Shown: positions 42,588 to 52,400, counted from the stretch's first letter. The stretch is 64,000 bases of DNA from UBA5793 sp040255465 (GCA_040255465.1 JBDZVA010000002.1:248001-312000), one strand, 5' to 3'. The notes: generated from the letters alone by a model not told the origin. A program made the numbers and translations.

Positions 42588-43677
42588 GAAGGTCTTCAGC
42601 GCGACGATCGATCGCGTGTCCATCCTCGACGAGAACGGCAAGTTTGACGCCAAACTTGGCAAGGATGTCATCCCGCTTGTGGACGCCGTGGCGCTCTATG
42701 AGCACATGTCCATCTGCCGTGCCTACGACATGGTCGCCTTCAAACTCCAGCGCTCCGGCCGCATGGGCACCTATCCGCAGAACTGGGGTCAGGAAGCCAC
42801 CAGCACTGGCGCGGCCTACGCCATGGAAGATCGTGACTGGTTCGTCCCGGCCTACCGCGAGAATGCCGGCATGTTCTGGCGCGGCCTGCCCATGGAGTAT
42901 GTCTTCTGGCACTGGATGGGTGATGAACGCGGCAACAAGATTCCAGACGGCATGCGCACGCTGCCGCTCTCTGTTCCCATCGGCACCCAGATGCTTCACG
43001 CCGCCGGCCTGGCCTGGGCCGGCAAGTACCGTGGCGACGGCTCCGCGGCTGTGACCTTCTTCGGCGACGGCGCCAGCAGCGAGGGCGACTTCCACGAAGC
43101 GATCAACTTCGCCACCGCGCTCCAACTCCCTGTGGTCTTCTTCTGCCAGAACAACGGCTGGGCCATCTCCACCCCGCGCAAGAAAAACGTCGGCGGCGAA
43201 ACGGTTGCCCAGCGCGGCCTCGCGTACGGCGCCCATTGCGTCCAGGTCGACGGCAACGACATCTATGCCGTGGTCAAGGTCGTCCGCGAAGCGCTCGACC
43301 GCGCCCGCAACAAATTCGAAGTCACGTTCATCGAGGGCGTGACGTATCGCATGGGCGATCACACGACCGCCGACGACGCCCGCCGCTATCGCGATCCGGC
43401 GGAACTCAAGAAGTGGGAGAAACGTGATCCGCTTCTGCGTCTTCGAAAGCACCTCGAAAACCAGAAGGCGTGGGACGACTCGAAACAGGAGTCGCTCGAG
43501 GCCCGCGCCAAGGAGCATGTCACTGGCGTCGTCGCCCGCGCTGAGGGCATCGCCAAACCAGACGTCGCCGACATCTTCAACTACACCTACGCGAAGACGC
43601 CCGAATCGCTGGCGGAGCAGCGGCAGACGCAGCGCACCAACTCGCTGTCGCTCAAGGACAACCTCCAGTCGGTGTAG
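42577..43677 (+). CDS. 2-oxoacid dehydrogenase E1 component, alpha subunit
   Basis: Thiamine-diphosphate subunit that decarboxylates pyruvate or branched-chain 2-oxo acids. The ThDP motif is intact: GDGASSEGDFHEAINFA followed by FFCQNNGWAIS. AYRENAGMFWRG and TYRMGDHTTADDARRYR are typical of PdhA/BkdA. The overlap with the leucine-type dehydrogenase favours a branched-chain substrate; sequence alone could fit pyruvate. The partner E1 beta, E2 and E3 genes are not adjacent: the next gene (queC) is on the other strand and overlaps this 3' end by 26 bases. Confidence 0.93.
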   Translation: MPVEKVFSATIDRVSILDENGKFDAKLGKDVIPLVDAVALYEHMSICRAYDMVAFKLQRSGRMGTYPQNWGQEATSTGAAYAMEDRDWFVPAYRENAGMFWRGLPMEYVFWHWMGDERGNKIPDGMRTLPLSVPIGTQMLHAAGLAWAGKYRGDGSAAVTFFGDGASSEGDFHEAINFATALQLPVVFFCQNNGWAISTPRKKNVGGETVAQRGLAYGAHCVQVDGNDIYAVVKVVREALDRARNKFEVTFIEGVTYRMGDHTTADDARRYRDPAELKKWEKRDPLLRLRKHLENQKAWDDSKQESLEARAKEHVTGVVARAEGIAKPDVADIFNYTYAKTPESLAEQRQTQRTNSLSLKDNLQSV

Positions 43678-44395
43678 TGGCATACCGCGTGGGGTCCGCC
43701 ACTCCCGCCTGCTCAAAGCCCTGCCGGCGCAGCAGGCACGAATCGCAGTGCCCGCACGCGAGCAGGTCGCCGGCCGGGTTGTAGCAACTCGTTGTCATTC
43801 CATAGTCCACGCCCAGCGAACTTCCGGTGCGGATGATCTCGGCCTTGCTCATCGCAATGATCGGCGTGCCGATCCGCACCCGCTGGCCCTCGACTCCCGC
43901 CTTGGTCGCGACATTAGCCACCGCCTCAAACGCCTGCACAAACGCCGGCCGACAGTCGGGGTAACCTGAGTAATCGACCGCGTTCACGCCGATGAAAATG
44001 TCCATCGCTCGCAGCGTCTCGGCATACGCCACGGCCAGCGAGAGAAACACGAGATTGCGGGCCGGCACGTAGGTGATCGGGATCGCGCCGCCGATCTCAT
44101 CCACCCGCTCGTGCATCGGCACATCGATGTCCGCCGTCAGCGCTGAGCCGCCAAACGCACGCAGATCGACGCGCACGATCTTGTGATCGACGGCTCCGAC
44201 CGCTTCCGCCACGCGCGCCGCGCAGTCGAGTTCAAACCGATGGCGCTGGCCATAGTCGATGCTCAGCGCGTGGCATGCGTAGCCGTCGCGCCTGGCGATC
44301 GCCAGAACCGTCGCGCTGTCGAGTCCTCCCGAAAGCAGCACCACCGCCTCGGCCCTCGATTTGTCGTGTTCGTTCACGTTCGGCAATGCAGACAT
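43652..44395 (-). CDS. queC: 7-cyano-7-deazaguanine synthase (QueC)
   Basis: ATP-dependent conversion of carboxydeazaguanine to preQ0 in queuosine biosynthesis. PP-loop LLSGGLDSATVLA, SIDYGQRHRFEL, ITYVPARNLVFLS, NAVDYSGYPDCRP, and a zinc site at the C-terminus (TSCYNPAGDLLACGHCDSC). ATG 44395 (MSALPNVNEHDK) is chosen; the frame stays open upstream to a GTG at 44446. The start lies 20 bases from the divergent moeA start, so each promoter must lie at or inside the other gene. Its 3' end overlaps the E1 alpha gene. Confidence 0.94.
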   Translation of the reverse strand: MSALPNVNEHDKSRAEAVVLLSGGLDSATVLAIARRDGYACHALSIDYGQRHRFELDCAARVAEAVGAVDHKIVRVDLRAFGGSALTADIDVPMHERVDEIGGAIPITYVPARNLVFLSLAVAYAETLRAMDIFIGVNAVDYSGYPDCRPAFVQAFEAVANVATKAGVEGQRVRIGTPIIAMSKAEIIRTGSSLGVDYGMTTSCYNPAGDLLACGHCDSCLLRRQGFEQAGVADPTRYATTPTGGCP

Positions 44396-44415
44396 CAGGC
44401 GGTAGGATATGGCCG

Positions 44416-45657
44416 ATGGCATCACCACGACCGACCAATCCGCCACTTCCCGACTACCCCGCCGCGCTCAAACTCGCATTGACGTCGCTCGCGCCGCCTG
44501 ATCGAGTCGAGCAGGTTCCGCTCGTGCAATCCGCTGGCCGCATCCTCGCCGAGGCGATCGTTGCCGATCGCGATTACCCGCCCTTCCATCGTGCGACGAT
44601 GGACGGCTACGCGCTGCGATCCGCCGACTTCGGTCGCGTCGAAGCGTTTCGCGTTGTCGGCATGGTTGCCGCCGGGTCGGCGGATCAGCCGCGGCTCGCG
44701 CCCGGCGAAGCCGTGCGCATCGCCACCGGCGCGCCTCTTCCGCCCGATGCCGACGCCGTGATCCCGCACGAACTTTCCGATCGTTCCGAGCCGGTTCGGT
44801 TCGCCGTCTCTTCCGTCAGCCCGTGGGACAACATCCACCGCGGGTCAGCCGATGCAAAAGCGGGGGACTCACTGCTCGAGCCCGGCATGTGCCTTGGTGC
44901 ACAACACCTGGGCATCCTCGCCACCGTCGGCTGCACCTCCGTTCCCGTGCATCCTCGCCCGCGAGTGGCCGTTCTCACCAGCGGCGACGAGGTCCTGCCG
45001 CCCGAAGCCGCGCGAGTCCTCGACCACCAGATTCGCAATTCGGGTCAGTCGATGCTTGCCATGCTCGTGCACGCCATGGGCGGCGAACTCGGCATCACAG
45101 CCCACCTTCCTGACCAGCAGCAAGCCACGAACCTCGCCGTCAGCGAGGCCCTGAGCAGTTGCGATGTACTCGTCACCATCGGCGGCATCAGCGCCGGCGA
45201 GCGCGACTGCTTCCACGCCGCATTCCAGAAGGCAGGCGTCGAACCGCTGTTGCGCGGCGCTGCCATTCAGCCGGGCAAACCCATCTTTGTCGGCCGGGCC
45301 GGGCGCGACGCGCGCGCCTTGCGCATCGTCGGCCTGCCGGGCAACCCCGTCTCGGTGCTGGCCACCGCGCACCTCTTCCTCTGGCCGATCATCCGCACGC
45401 TCTCGGGCGTGTCAGCCCGGCTGCCGTGGACGACCGTCCGCCTCGCTCGCGAGACCAGGCCCAATCCCCGCCGCCAGGCCTTTCGCCCCGGCACGTGGAA
45501 CCGTCAGACGGGAGAGGCTCAGGTGCTCGATTGGGCCGGAAGCGGCGATCTCATCCACACCGCCGCCGCCCACGGCCTGCTCGCCCTGCCGGTGCAGGAT
45601 GACCCCCTTCCCGCCGGCGCGTCGCTGGACTACCTGCCCTGGTGCTGGGCCGTGTAG
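44416..45657 (+). CDS. moeA: Molybdopterin molybdenumtransferase (MoeA)
   Basis: Inserts molybdate into adenylylated molybdopterin to form Moco. Domain blocks: RATMDGYALRSADF, ATGAPLPPDADAVIPHE, RVAVLTSGDEVLPP, TIGGISAGERDCFHAAF and VGLPGNPVSVLATAHLF. ATG 44416 has AGGA eight bases upstream, giving 413 residues. An upstream in-frame extension is rejected because it would run into queC. The other Moco genes are not in this window. No hairpin terminator directly follows. Confidence 0.95.
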   Translation: MASPRPTNPPLPDYPAALKLALTSLAPPDRVEQVPLVQSAGRILAEAIVADRDYPPFHRATMDGYALRSADFGRVEAFRVVGMVAAGSADQPRLAPGEAVRIATGAPLPPDADAVIPHELSDRSEPVRFAVSSVSPWDNIHRGSADAKAGDSLLEPGMCLGAQHLGILATVGCTSVPVHPRPRVAVLTSGDEVLPPEAARVLDHQIRNSGQSMLAMLVHAMGGELGITAHLPDQQQATNLAVSEALSSCDVLVTIGGISAGERDCFHAAFQKAGVEPLLRGAAIQPGKPIFVGRAGRDARALRIVGLPGNPVSVLATAHLFLWPIIRTLSGVSARLPWTTVRLARETRPNPRRQAFRPGTWNRQTGEAQVLDWAGSGDLIHTAAAHGLLALPVQDDPLPAGASLDYLPWCWAV

Positions 45658-45903
45658 ATCGCAGCGTTTTCTTTGCTTTCTTTGCGTTTCTTATCCACAT
45701 CTGTCCATTTGCCCTTGCACATTTTCCGTAAGCGGGTATCTTGAAGGAGTCGGCGACCGGTTCGTTCGGGTCGCCGCTGTTTGGGGAGAATCCGGGGGAC
45801 CGGCGGGCGCGGCGCCTGCCGTGGAAGGACAACTTCCGGCACGGTTCGGCTTGTCGCGTTGACAGTCGGGCCGGCCGCTTGACCCTTGGATGGAGGTTCC
45901 GTC
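45658..45903. other. Intergenic region before the HAF/hydrolase gene
   Basis: A pyrimidine-rich stretch (about 45661-45730) is followed by an 8-bp inverted repeat, CGGCGACC/GGTCGCCG (45751-45758 with 45769-45776), which has no T-run after it. TTGACA at 45857-45862 could be a -35 element, but no matching -10 box is evident. Just before 45904, GGAGG forms a strong ribosome site. No gene seen. Confidence 0.4.
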
Positions 45904-48562
45904 ATGACGTTCCGACCCCCCCGTTAGGTTTTCGTTCAGTCTGGCGCTGTTTGGAGTTGGGGCCATGGTGCTCGCAGCAGGCGGCGAAACACTCTGGCAC
46001 GTGAACTCCGCCGCGGCGGCTCAAGGGAGCAGCCGCCTCCGCACCCCGACGGCCGCGCTGGTGGCCACGCACGAAGCGAGCAGCGCTGCCGAATCGGTCT
46101 CAAACGCAACTGAATCGAAATCGAACGCCGCCGAGTCGAATGCGGCGATGCTGACCACCCCAACCTTCAAGCCGTTTGTGCTCGTGCGTATCCCGCTGCC
46201 GGAGGATCACACTTCCGGCGAAGTGATGGGCCTGAACGAATCCGGCCAGGCGGTGGGCTGGATGTACGATGATTCCGCAGAGGCCGATGTTCCCTTCTTC
46301 TTCGATCCGGCCGCAGGGGTCACGCTGCTGGAACTGCCAACCGGAACCGATTCAGGTCATGCGCTGGCGATCAATGACGAAGACCCGCCGATCATCGTCG
46401 GTTGGTTGCACGATTCGACGGCGGGTCTCGACCGAGCCGCCTCGTGGGAGTCCGATGGTGACTTCATCGAGTTCTTCTTTGACGACGAAACGCCCTCCGC
46501 AGCCGAGGGCATCAATGACGACCAGCGCATCGTCGGCGTGTACAAGGATCCGACTGATCCCCACTCCTTTGTCATCGAGGACACGAGTGACTGGACTCCG
46601 GCGTATACAACCACGAGTGGCGCAAAGGCCGTGAACACCAGCGGCAAGGTTGTCGGCTGGGAACTGGTCAGCAGCGTGTCGCACGCCTACGCCTGGGTGC
46701 CGGACACGACCACCGACATTCATCCCAATCCCTACGACTCGAGCGGCGCCAACGCGATCAACGATGGTGGCTACATCGGCGGCTGGGTCGAGGACGACGG
46801 GGACTATCTCGCCGCGCTCTGGACGCCGATGGCGCCCGGGGTGTTCACCTTCGATTCACTCTGGTCAGGCGCTGACGCCGAGGTGACCGACCTCAACGAC
46901 GAAGGCGAATTGGTGATCATGCGCTCCGACGCCACGCCGGGGGTGGCGATCTGGACCAAGCGCGGCACGGTGAACAGCGCCGAAGTGCTCGATGACCTGA
47001 CGCTGATGCACACGTCCAGCGACGTAATCACGAGCGGTCGAACGATCAACGACGCCGGTTGGATCGGCGGCAGCTACAAAGCGGAGGGTACGGGCGACCC
47101 GCTGCCATGCCTGGTGATTCCCTACGACGTCGATAACAACGGCGAGCCGGACTACCGCGAGATCCTCGACGATGGGGAGCTCGACGTGAACGGCAACGGG
47201 TTGCTCGACTGGGCGGAGAGTATGCGAGTCGGGTTGCATGCTCCGGGGTACTCAGGCGACAATTGGCACTTGATTGACGCACAAATTGTGCGACTGAGCA
47301 TGCATCTTCGTTACCTCCCGACAGAGAGCATCCCAGATCTGGACTCATACCCACTCAACGAAGTGCTAGAGGGCGGAACGATGTGCTCCGATTTCGAGAC
47401 AGCCATCAACCGGTGGGGACGAGGCAATGGCACATACGAACGGCAACGTGAACTCATAATCTGGCTTCGGTCCAGCCTGGTCGACAATGACCTCGACTAC
47501 GACTACTTGCCCGAAGACCCTCTCGAAGTCGATGCTGAGGACATTCTCGAAGACATCCATGAGTTTGCCTATCGCTTCGCGCACTGCGTGGACTACATTC
47601 AGACAGGAAACGAAGTGTTTGGCGGCGCAGGAGGCTACAAGTTCTATCCGGAGAATGTACCTGTTTGCGCTTCGAACAACCAGAGTTGGACTTCTGGCGC
47701 CAAGACATTTCAGGAACTCGGTTACCTCGACAACGCTTGCCAACAATGCACTTGTCAATCCGAGGCAGTGGAAAAGGTGCTGTCTTGGCTCGACGATCAA
47801 ATGTGGGCTGCGTTGGAGGGTTCGGCGTTGGCCGGTCGCCCACTCAGGATGATTGGTCCAGGGATTCCGTCTGGAATCGTCGAAGAAGGCTACAACTCGG
47901 CCAGCCGGTATCGCACGCTCATGACCACTCTGACGCCGTGGCTCAACGAGAGGCAAATGTACTTCGACATGCACGTACACTACTTCGAAGTCGAGTCCAA
48001 CCCTGGTTCGGCGACAGTAGTTGTTCAGAAGCTCACCGACACGTACTCGGGAAGCAGTGCTCCGTGGGAAGTACCCGATCGTCTTGTGTCGCTCGAGATG
48101 GGACCGAGGGCCAACAGTACTTGGACGAGCGCAGAAGATGGTCAGTTTGACACGTTCCACAGCGACCGCGGATGCAGCGGAAGTCCGCCAGATTGCTGCA
48201 ATGTGGATCCTGGAGAAACTTGGGAGGAATTTGTCGAACGATGGAGGCAGGCTCAGTTCTCGGCGTACGCCGAGTTCGGAGTCTCCGATGTGATAGACGA
48301 GATGGCGGCACCTGGAGGCGACCCGTCCGTCGCGTTCACCGCAGTGTGTTACGGGCCCACCATCATGACGCCTGCAGAAGCGATGAGCTATGACATGGCC
48401 TGTTTGCGAGCCAACCGCGTTTGTGATAATACCGAGACGATCACGTTTACAGATGATGAAGACAAGTTCTCTGACATCAAGGGCTACTACGAGACGGCAT
48501 TGCTTTCATACTGGATTGAAGGCTTTAGCATCCACGACACAGATTGCGATGGCTGTCCGTAG
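45904..48562 (+). CDS. Secreted HAF-repeat protein fused to a hydrolase-like domain, frameshifted at a C-run in its signal peptide
   Basis: The unbroken frame starts at ATG 45965 (865 residues), but the best start is ATG 45904, seven bases after GGAGG. That start reads MTFRPPR then stops. Removing one C from the run of seven (45916-45922) joins it to the long frame and yields a good signal peptide (MTFRPPVRFSFSLALFGVGA...). Residues ~50-380 carry HAF repeats (LNESGQAVGWM, INDDQRIVGVY). A calcium-loop-like spacer (DVDNNGEPD, DVNGNGLLD) follows, then ~440 residues with QTGNEVF (about 550), FDMHVHYF and SLEMGP (about 710). That spacing is like acid/base and nucleophile positions of clan-A glycoside hydrolases, which is an inference. 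GC falls after about 47250. Confidence 0.7.
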
Positions 48563-48577
48563 GCTCCAATTGTACTG

Positions 48578-48621
48578 GCGGGCAGAGGCGAAAGGCCTCT
48601 GCCCGCTAATTCGTTCTCTTT
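48578..48621 (+). terminator. Hairpin between two HAF genes, likely terminator or attenuator
   Basis: A 12-bp perfect stem (48578-48589 with 48595-48606, arm GCGGGCAGAGGC) encloses a GAAAG loop. It is followed by TAATTCGTTCTCTTT, only moderately T-rich. It lies 16 bases after the stop of the first gene and 30 before the start of the next. Confidence 0.6.
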
Positions 48622-48635
48622 GAGGAGACAGAATC

Positions 48636-50045
48636 GTGAAGAGAATCCGCGGCCCAATGACAGGAATCAGCGCGGCAATTGCCACCACGCTCAGCTCGCA
48701 ATTCGGAGCCTCAGCGCTCGGCCAAGTCTATCGCTATGCCGTCTTCGAACTGACTCCGATCAACGGGGCGGGCAGCTATCCGCGTGCGATCAACGAGCGC
48801 GGAGATGTGGTTGGCGATTCGCTGCTGGTCACGAACCGTCTTCGCGCGACGATGTGGACGGCAGAAGGTGATGTTGTGGATCTCGGTACGCTCGGTGGCA
48901 ATGAGAGCCTGGCGCGCGACATCAACGATTCACGGGCGGTCATAGGATACTCGTATCGTCCCGGTGGAGGCGCGTTCCGCTACAACGCCTTCTTGTGGCG
49001 AGATGGACAGATGACGGACCTCGGCACGCTCAGTGGAGACACGGCTGAAGCGTACGGGATCAACAACTCAGAGCAGGTCGTCGGATTCGCAACGATCATT
49101 CCCGGCCAAGGCACTCCGTACAGCGCGTTTATTTGGGACGCGGGGATGATGACGGAACTGGCTCCGATCGAAGGCGCCGAGTTCTCGCGCGCATCCGCGA
49201 TCGGAGAACAGGGCCAAGCCGTTGGCTGGTCGCTGGTTCCCAACTACCCCAGCCTGCAACATGCCGTGCAGTGGGCGAATGGCGAGATTCTCGATCTCGG
49301 CACCCTCGGCCCACCGCTTCAATCAGACTCACTGGCGTACAACATCAACAGCCTTGGTCACATCGTCGGGTACAGCACGAGTTCAAGTGGCAAGGAACAT
49401 GCCTTCATCTGGGTCAGCGGTCGGATGTACGACCTGGGCACCTTCAACGGTGTCAACCAGACCTACGCCTACGCGATCAACAGCCAAACCGACGTGGTCG
49501 GCTTCGGCGCGCGTGATGCGGATCCGGAGACCTTCCGCGGGTTCATCTGGCAACTCGGCAAGGGCATGCAGCCGCTGAGTGATCTGCTCCCGCCCGACAG
49601 GCCGGCTTGGCGCATCACAACCGGATGGGACATCAACGATGCCGGACAGATCGCCTGCAAGGGATACCGGCAGAACGACGGCAGCACGGCGCGCGGCCTG
49701 CTCCTTTCACCCGTTCACCCGACGATGGACATGTCGCCGCTTTTGCCCGGCAATGCAGGAACCAGCAACACAATCACTGTCGCCGGCGTCACCCCCGGCG
49801 CGCGCGTGACATTCCTCTACTCCCGCCACGGCGGCGGGACGCGCATACCCGGCTGTGACCTCCAGCAGAACGCGCTGCAACTCGACAACCCCACCGTCAT
49901 CGGCACGGCCATCGCCAACCAGAACGGCGTGGCCACGATCACCCGCCCCGTCCCCCTCATCGCACGCGGCCAGACCATCTTCTTCCAGGCCGTTGTCCAG
50001 AACGAATGCGCCGTCAGCCAACTCGTCGTGCATCGGTTTGAGTAG
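48636..50045 (+). CDS. Secreted HAF-repeat protein with shared C-terminal domain
   Basis: GTG start at 48636, eight bases after GAGGAG. Signal peptide ends near residue 31 (SALGQ). HAF repeats occupy ~40-350: INERGDVVGDS, INDSRAVIGYS, INNSEQVVGFA, INSLGHIVGYS, INSQTDVVGFG, INDAGQIACKG, often with paired 'LGTL' segments (DLGTLGGNES). The last ~108 residues are the domain shared with the proteins at 6.4, 26.2 and 55.4 kb (TPGARVTFLYSR, IPGCD, NECAVSQ). It follows the HAF/hydrolase gene directly, but a hairpin intervenes. Extracellular location inferred; function unknown. Confidence 0.83.
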   Translation: MKRIRGPMTGISAAIATTLSSQFGASALGQVYRYAVFELTPINGAGSYPRAINERGDVVGDSLLVTNRLRATMWTAEGDVVDLGTLGGNESLARDINDSRAVIGYSYRPGGGAFRYNAFLWRDGQMTDLGTLSGDTAEAYGINNSEQVVGFATIIPGQGTPYSAFIWDAGMMTELAPIEGAEFSRASAIGEQGQAVGWSLVPNYPSLQHAVQWANGEILDLGTLGPPLQSDSLAYNINSLGHIVGYSTSSSGKEHAFIWVSGRMYDLGTFNGVNQTYAYAINSQTDVVGFGARDADPETFRGFIWQLGKGMQPLSDLLPPDRPAWRITTGWDINDAGQIACKGYRQNDGSTARGLLLSPVHPTMDMSPLLPGNAGTSNTITVAGVTPGARVTFLYSRHGGGTRIPGCDLQQNALQLDNPTVIGTAIANQNGVATITRPVPLIARGQTIFFQAVVQNECAVSQLVVHRFE

Positions 50046-50213
50046 AATCGCGCCGGCTCATGGTTGGCCGGTCAGTATTCAGATCGCACGAGTTCCCGGT
50101 GGAGTCGCGAATTGCAACGCCGGCACCCCGACTCCAGCCGCTGGTTCCTGCGCCGTCCGTGCAGACCCGCTAACCGACACGGCACGAACAGAACCGGGAC
50201 GGAGCTGCCGACG

Positions 50214-51500
50214 CTACGTCGCAGCCTTGCTGGCGGCACGCCGTGCCGCGGCGACCGGCGTGAGCGTGTCCACCGAGGGTTGCTGATCATCCGCAAGGCC
50301 GAAGGCGCTGTGGACGGCCTTGATCGCCCGTTCGCCCTCGCTGCGGTTGATGATGCAGGAGATCTTGATCTCGCTGGTGGTGATGTTGAAGATGTTGATT
50401 CCCGCGTCGGCCAGCGCGACGAACATCTTCGCCGCGACGCCGGTGTGGCTCCGCATGCCCAGTCCGACCACCGAGACGCGCGACAAGCCGACGTCGATCG
50501 ACAGTTCGCCCCGACCCAACTCGGCCAGCACGCGCTCCATCGCGGGCTTGATATCCGCCAGGTCGCGATGCTCGACGGTAAACGACATGTTCATGCCGTT
50601 GTTCGACGCTTCGTTCTGAATGATGTCATCGACGTTGATGTCGGCCTGGCTCAGCGCAACAAACACCGCCGCATCCACGCCGGGCTTATTGGGCAGGTCG
50701 CGCAGACTCACGCGGCCAAGATTCTCCTTGAGAGCGCAGCCGACGACTGACGCGTTTTCCATGTCCGGATTCTCCTCTGTGATCAGTGTTCCCGCATCGC
50801 TCTTGCGGCTGTGGCGCACGTGAATGGGAACGCGATAGCGCTGGCCGAACTGGACGGCGCGGCTGTGCATGACGCCGGCGCCGAGCACCGCGAGTTCGAG
50901 CATTTCGTCGTAGGTGATGCGATCGAGTTTGCGCGCCTCGGGCACGAGGCGCGGATCGGCGGTGTACACGCCGTCGACATCGGTGAAGATCTCGCATGAG
51001 TCCGCCGCCAGCGCCGCAGCCAGGGCTACGGCGGTGGTGTCTGATCCGCCACGACCCAGAGTCGTGATCTGGCCGTCATCGGTAACGCCCTGGAAGCCGG
51101 CGACGACGACGACCTGTCCTGCATCGAGTTCGCGCAGCAACCTGGCCGTGTCGATGGAACGTATGCGGGCCCGTGTGTGCGACTCGGTCGTCTGAATGCC
51201 GATCTGCGGCCCGGTATGGCTGACGGCTGGAACGCCAAGGCGGTGCAGTGCCATCGCCAGCAGCGCGATCGAGACCTGCTCGCCCGATGAGAGCAGCATG
51301 TCGACCTCGCGGCGGGGGGGGGTCGGGTTGACGGCGTCGCCGAGGCGCACCAGTTCGTCCGTGGTGTGACCCATGGCCGAGACCACCACCACGACGCGCT
51401 GCCCCGATCGCCGCACCTCCGCGACCCGGGCGGCGACGGCGGTGATCAGTTCGGGGGTCGCGACGGAGGTCCCGCCAAACTTCAAGACGCTCAGTCCCAT
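50214..51500 (-). CDS. lysC: Aspartate kinase
   Basis: Phosphorylates aspartate in the first step to lysine, threonine, methionine and diaminopimelate. KFGGTSV at residues 7-13, SSGEQVSIALLAMAL, GRGGSDTTAVALAAAL, FTDVDGVYTADPR, and two ACT-type regulatory domains in the C-terminal ~160 residues (VSLRDLPNKPGVDAAVF; RVSVVGLGMRSHTGVAAKMF). The ACT domains imply end-product feedback by lysine and/or threonine. ATG 51500 gives 428 residues; an upstream extension to 51578 is in frame but unlikely. Divergent from the pilin-like gene. Confidence 0.95.
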   Translation of the reverse strand: MGLSVLKFGGTSVATPELITAVAARVAEVRRSGQRVVVVVSAMGHTTDELVRLGDAVNPTPPRREVDMLLSSGEQVSIALLAMALHRLGVPAVSHTGPQIGIQTTESHTRARIRSIDTARLLRELDAGQVVVVAGFQGVTDDGQITTLGRGGSDTTAVALAAALAADSCEIFTDVDGVYTADPRLVPEARKLDRITYDEMLELAVLGAGVMHSRAVQFGQRYRVPIHVRHSRKSDAGTLITEENPDMENASVVGCALKENLGRVSLRDLPNKPGVDAAVFVALSQADINVDDIIQNEASNNGMNMSFTVEHRDLADIKPAMERVLAELGRGELSIDVGLSRVSVVGLGMRSHTGVAAKMFVALADAGINIFNITTSEIKISCIINRSEGERAIKAVHSAFGLADDQQPSVDTLTPVAAARRAASKAAT

Positions 51501-51591
51501 AATCCGACCCTTCCAACCATTGCAAGGTCCGCAAAAAAGAGAGAATATGCGGCCAATCGACACAAATATTGCCCACAAAGCACTTTTCCAC

Positions 51592-51620
51592 TTCCGTATG
51601 GGCGGAACTGCGGTTATATT
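51592..51620 (+). promoter_or_regulatory. Candidate promoter for the pilin-like gene
   Basis: TATATT at 51615-51620 with TTCCGT at 51592-51597, 17-base spacing, lies 27 bases upstream of the GTG start. The whole gap (51501-51647) is AT-richer than its surroundings and must carry promoters in both directions. Confidence 0.3.
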
Positions 51621-51647
51621 TCAGCGTCTAGATTCAGGGGGAATACT

Positions 51648-52292
51648 GTGCGAAAAGGGTTCACACTTCTTGAGATGCTGATTCTTATGGCGCTGACGGC
51701 GCTTCTGGTCAGCATTCTGGCTCCCAGCCTGTCTTCCAGCCGTTCAGCCGCCCGCAACATCGAGTGCATGAGCAACTTGCGGCAGATCGGCACCATGCAC
51801 TTCGATCCTCTGAGCCGCCTCGATTCCTGGGGCCTCTCGGCTTACGACGTGCCCTCCAGCGGCTCCCAAGGACCGGAGGTCACCGGCGGGCTCACCGATG
51901 GTCCCCCGCCCGCTCGCCGGGTTGAGGGCGACTCTCGCATCCACAACGACATTTTCAATATTGAGCGACTTGAAAACCAGGCGCCGGATCAGCCGGCGTA
52001 CTGGAAACTCACCTGCCCCGATGCGGTTCGCGCCGACGTGAACAGCTACGGCATGTACTTCCGCGTTGTCGGGGAGCGGTTCTCAGTCTACTCGACCTCC
52101 CGCGACATTATCTTCGGCTGCAGCAACTACAAGATCGTCGACGTCGCCCAGAATTTCGCCTTCCGTCACATGACCAAAGCGAATTTCTACTTCGGCGATC
52201 ACCACCTCGATTCCCGTACCCCCGAGATGTTCACGCCCACACAGTGGCTTGAGCACTCAATGCGCGGCGGGAGCGGCCAGGGCGGAAACTGA
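51648..52292 (+). CDS. Type IV pilin-like / type II secretion pseudopilin
   Basis: GTG 51648 preceded by GGGGGA. The N-terminus RKGFTLLEMLILMALTALL is a class III prepilin signal: cleavage after Gly, methylated Phe, Glu at +5. The helix is followed by SAARNIECMSNLRQIG, the Cys-Asn-Leu-Arg pattern typical of planctomycete pilin-like proteins. C-terminal HMTKANFYFGDHHLDSRTP resembles the 'aNf.F.DGH' end of that group. It probably needs the secretin at the left edge or a similar system plus a prepilin peptidase, neither of which adjoins it. Confidence 0.88.
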   Translation: MRKGFTLLEMLILMALTALLVSILAPSLSSSRSAARNIECMSNLRQIGTMHFDPLSRLDSWGLSAYDVPSSGSQGPEVTGGLTDGPPPARRVEGDSRIHNDIFNIERLENQAPDQPAYWKLTCPDAVRADVNSYGMYFRVVGERFSVYSTSRDIIFGCSNYKIVDVAQNFAFRHMTKANFYFGDHHLDSRTPEMFTPTQWLEHSMRGGSGQGGN

Positions 52293-52400
52293 GCACGCGG
52301 GACCGCCATCACCACTAGCAGCAGAATGGAACCCCGGATCTGGGTGCGCGCGTTTGGGCCGAATCGAGGTCAACCGGCCTGGTTCGCTGGTCGATAACTG

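Noticed and set aside
41154..42671. 505-codon minus-strand frame
   Set aside because: Shadow of the leucine-type dehydrogenase and acyl-CoA dehydrogenase; no family motif.
45751..45776. Terminator after moeA
   Set aside because: The 8-bp stem has no T-run on either side and lies about 95 bases after the stop.
51309..51318. G-run inside lysC as a second phase-variation site
   Set aside because: It codes for proline-arginine in a continuous frame of an essential gene with no disrupted alternative frame.
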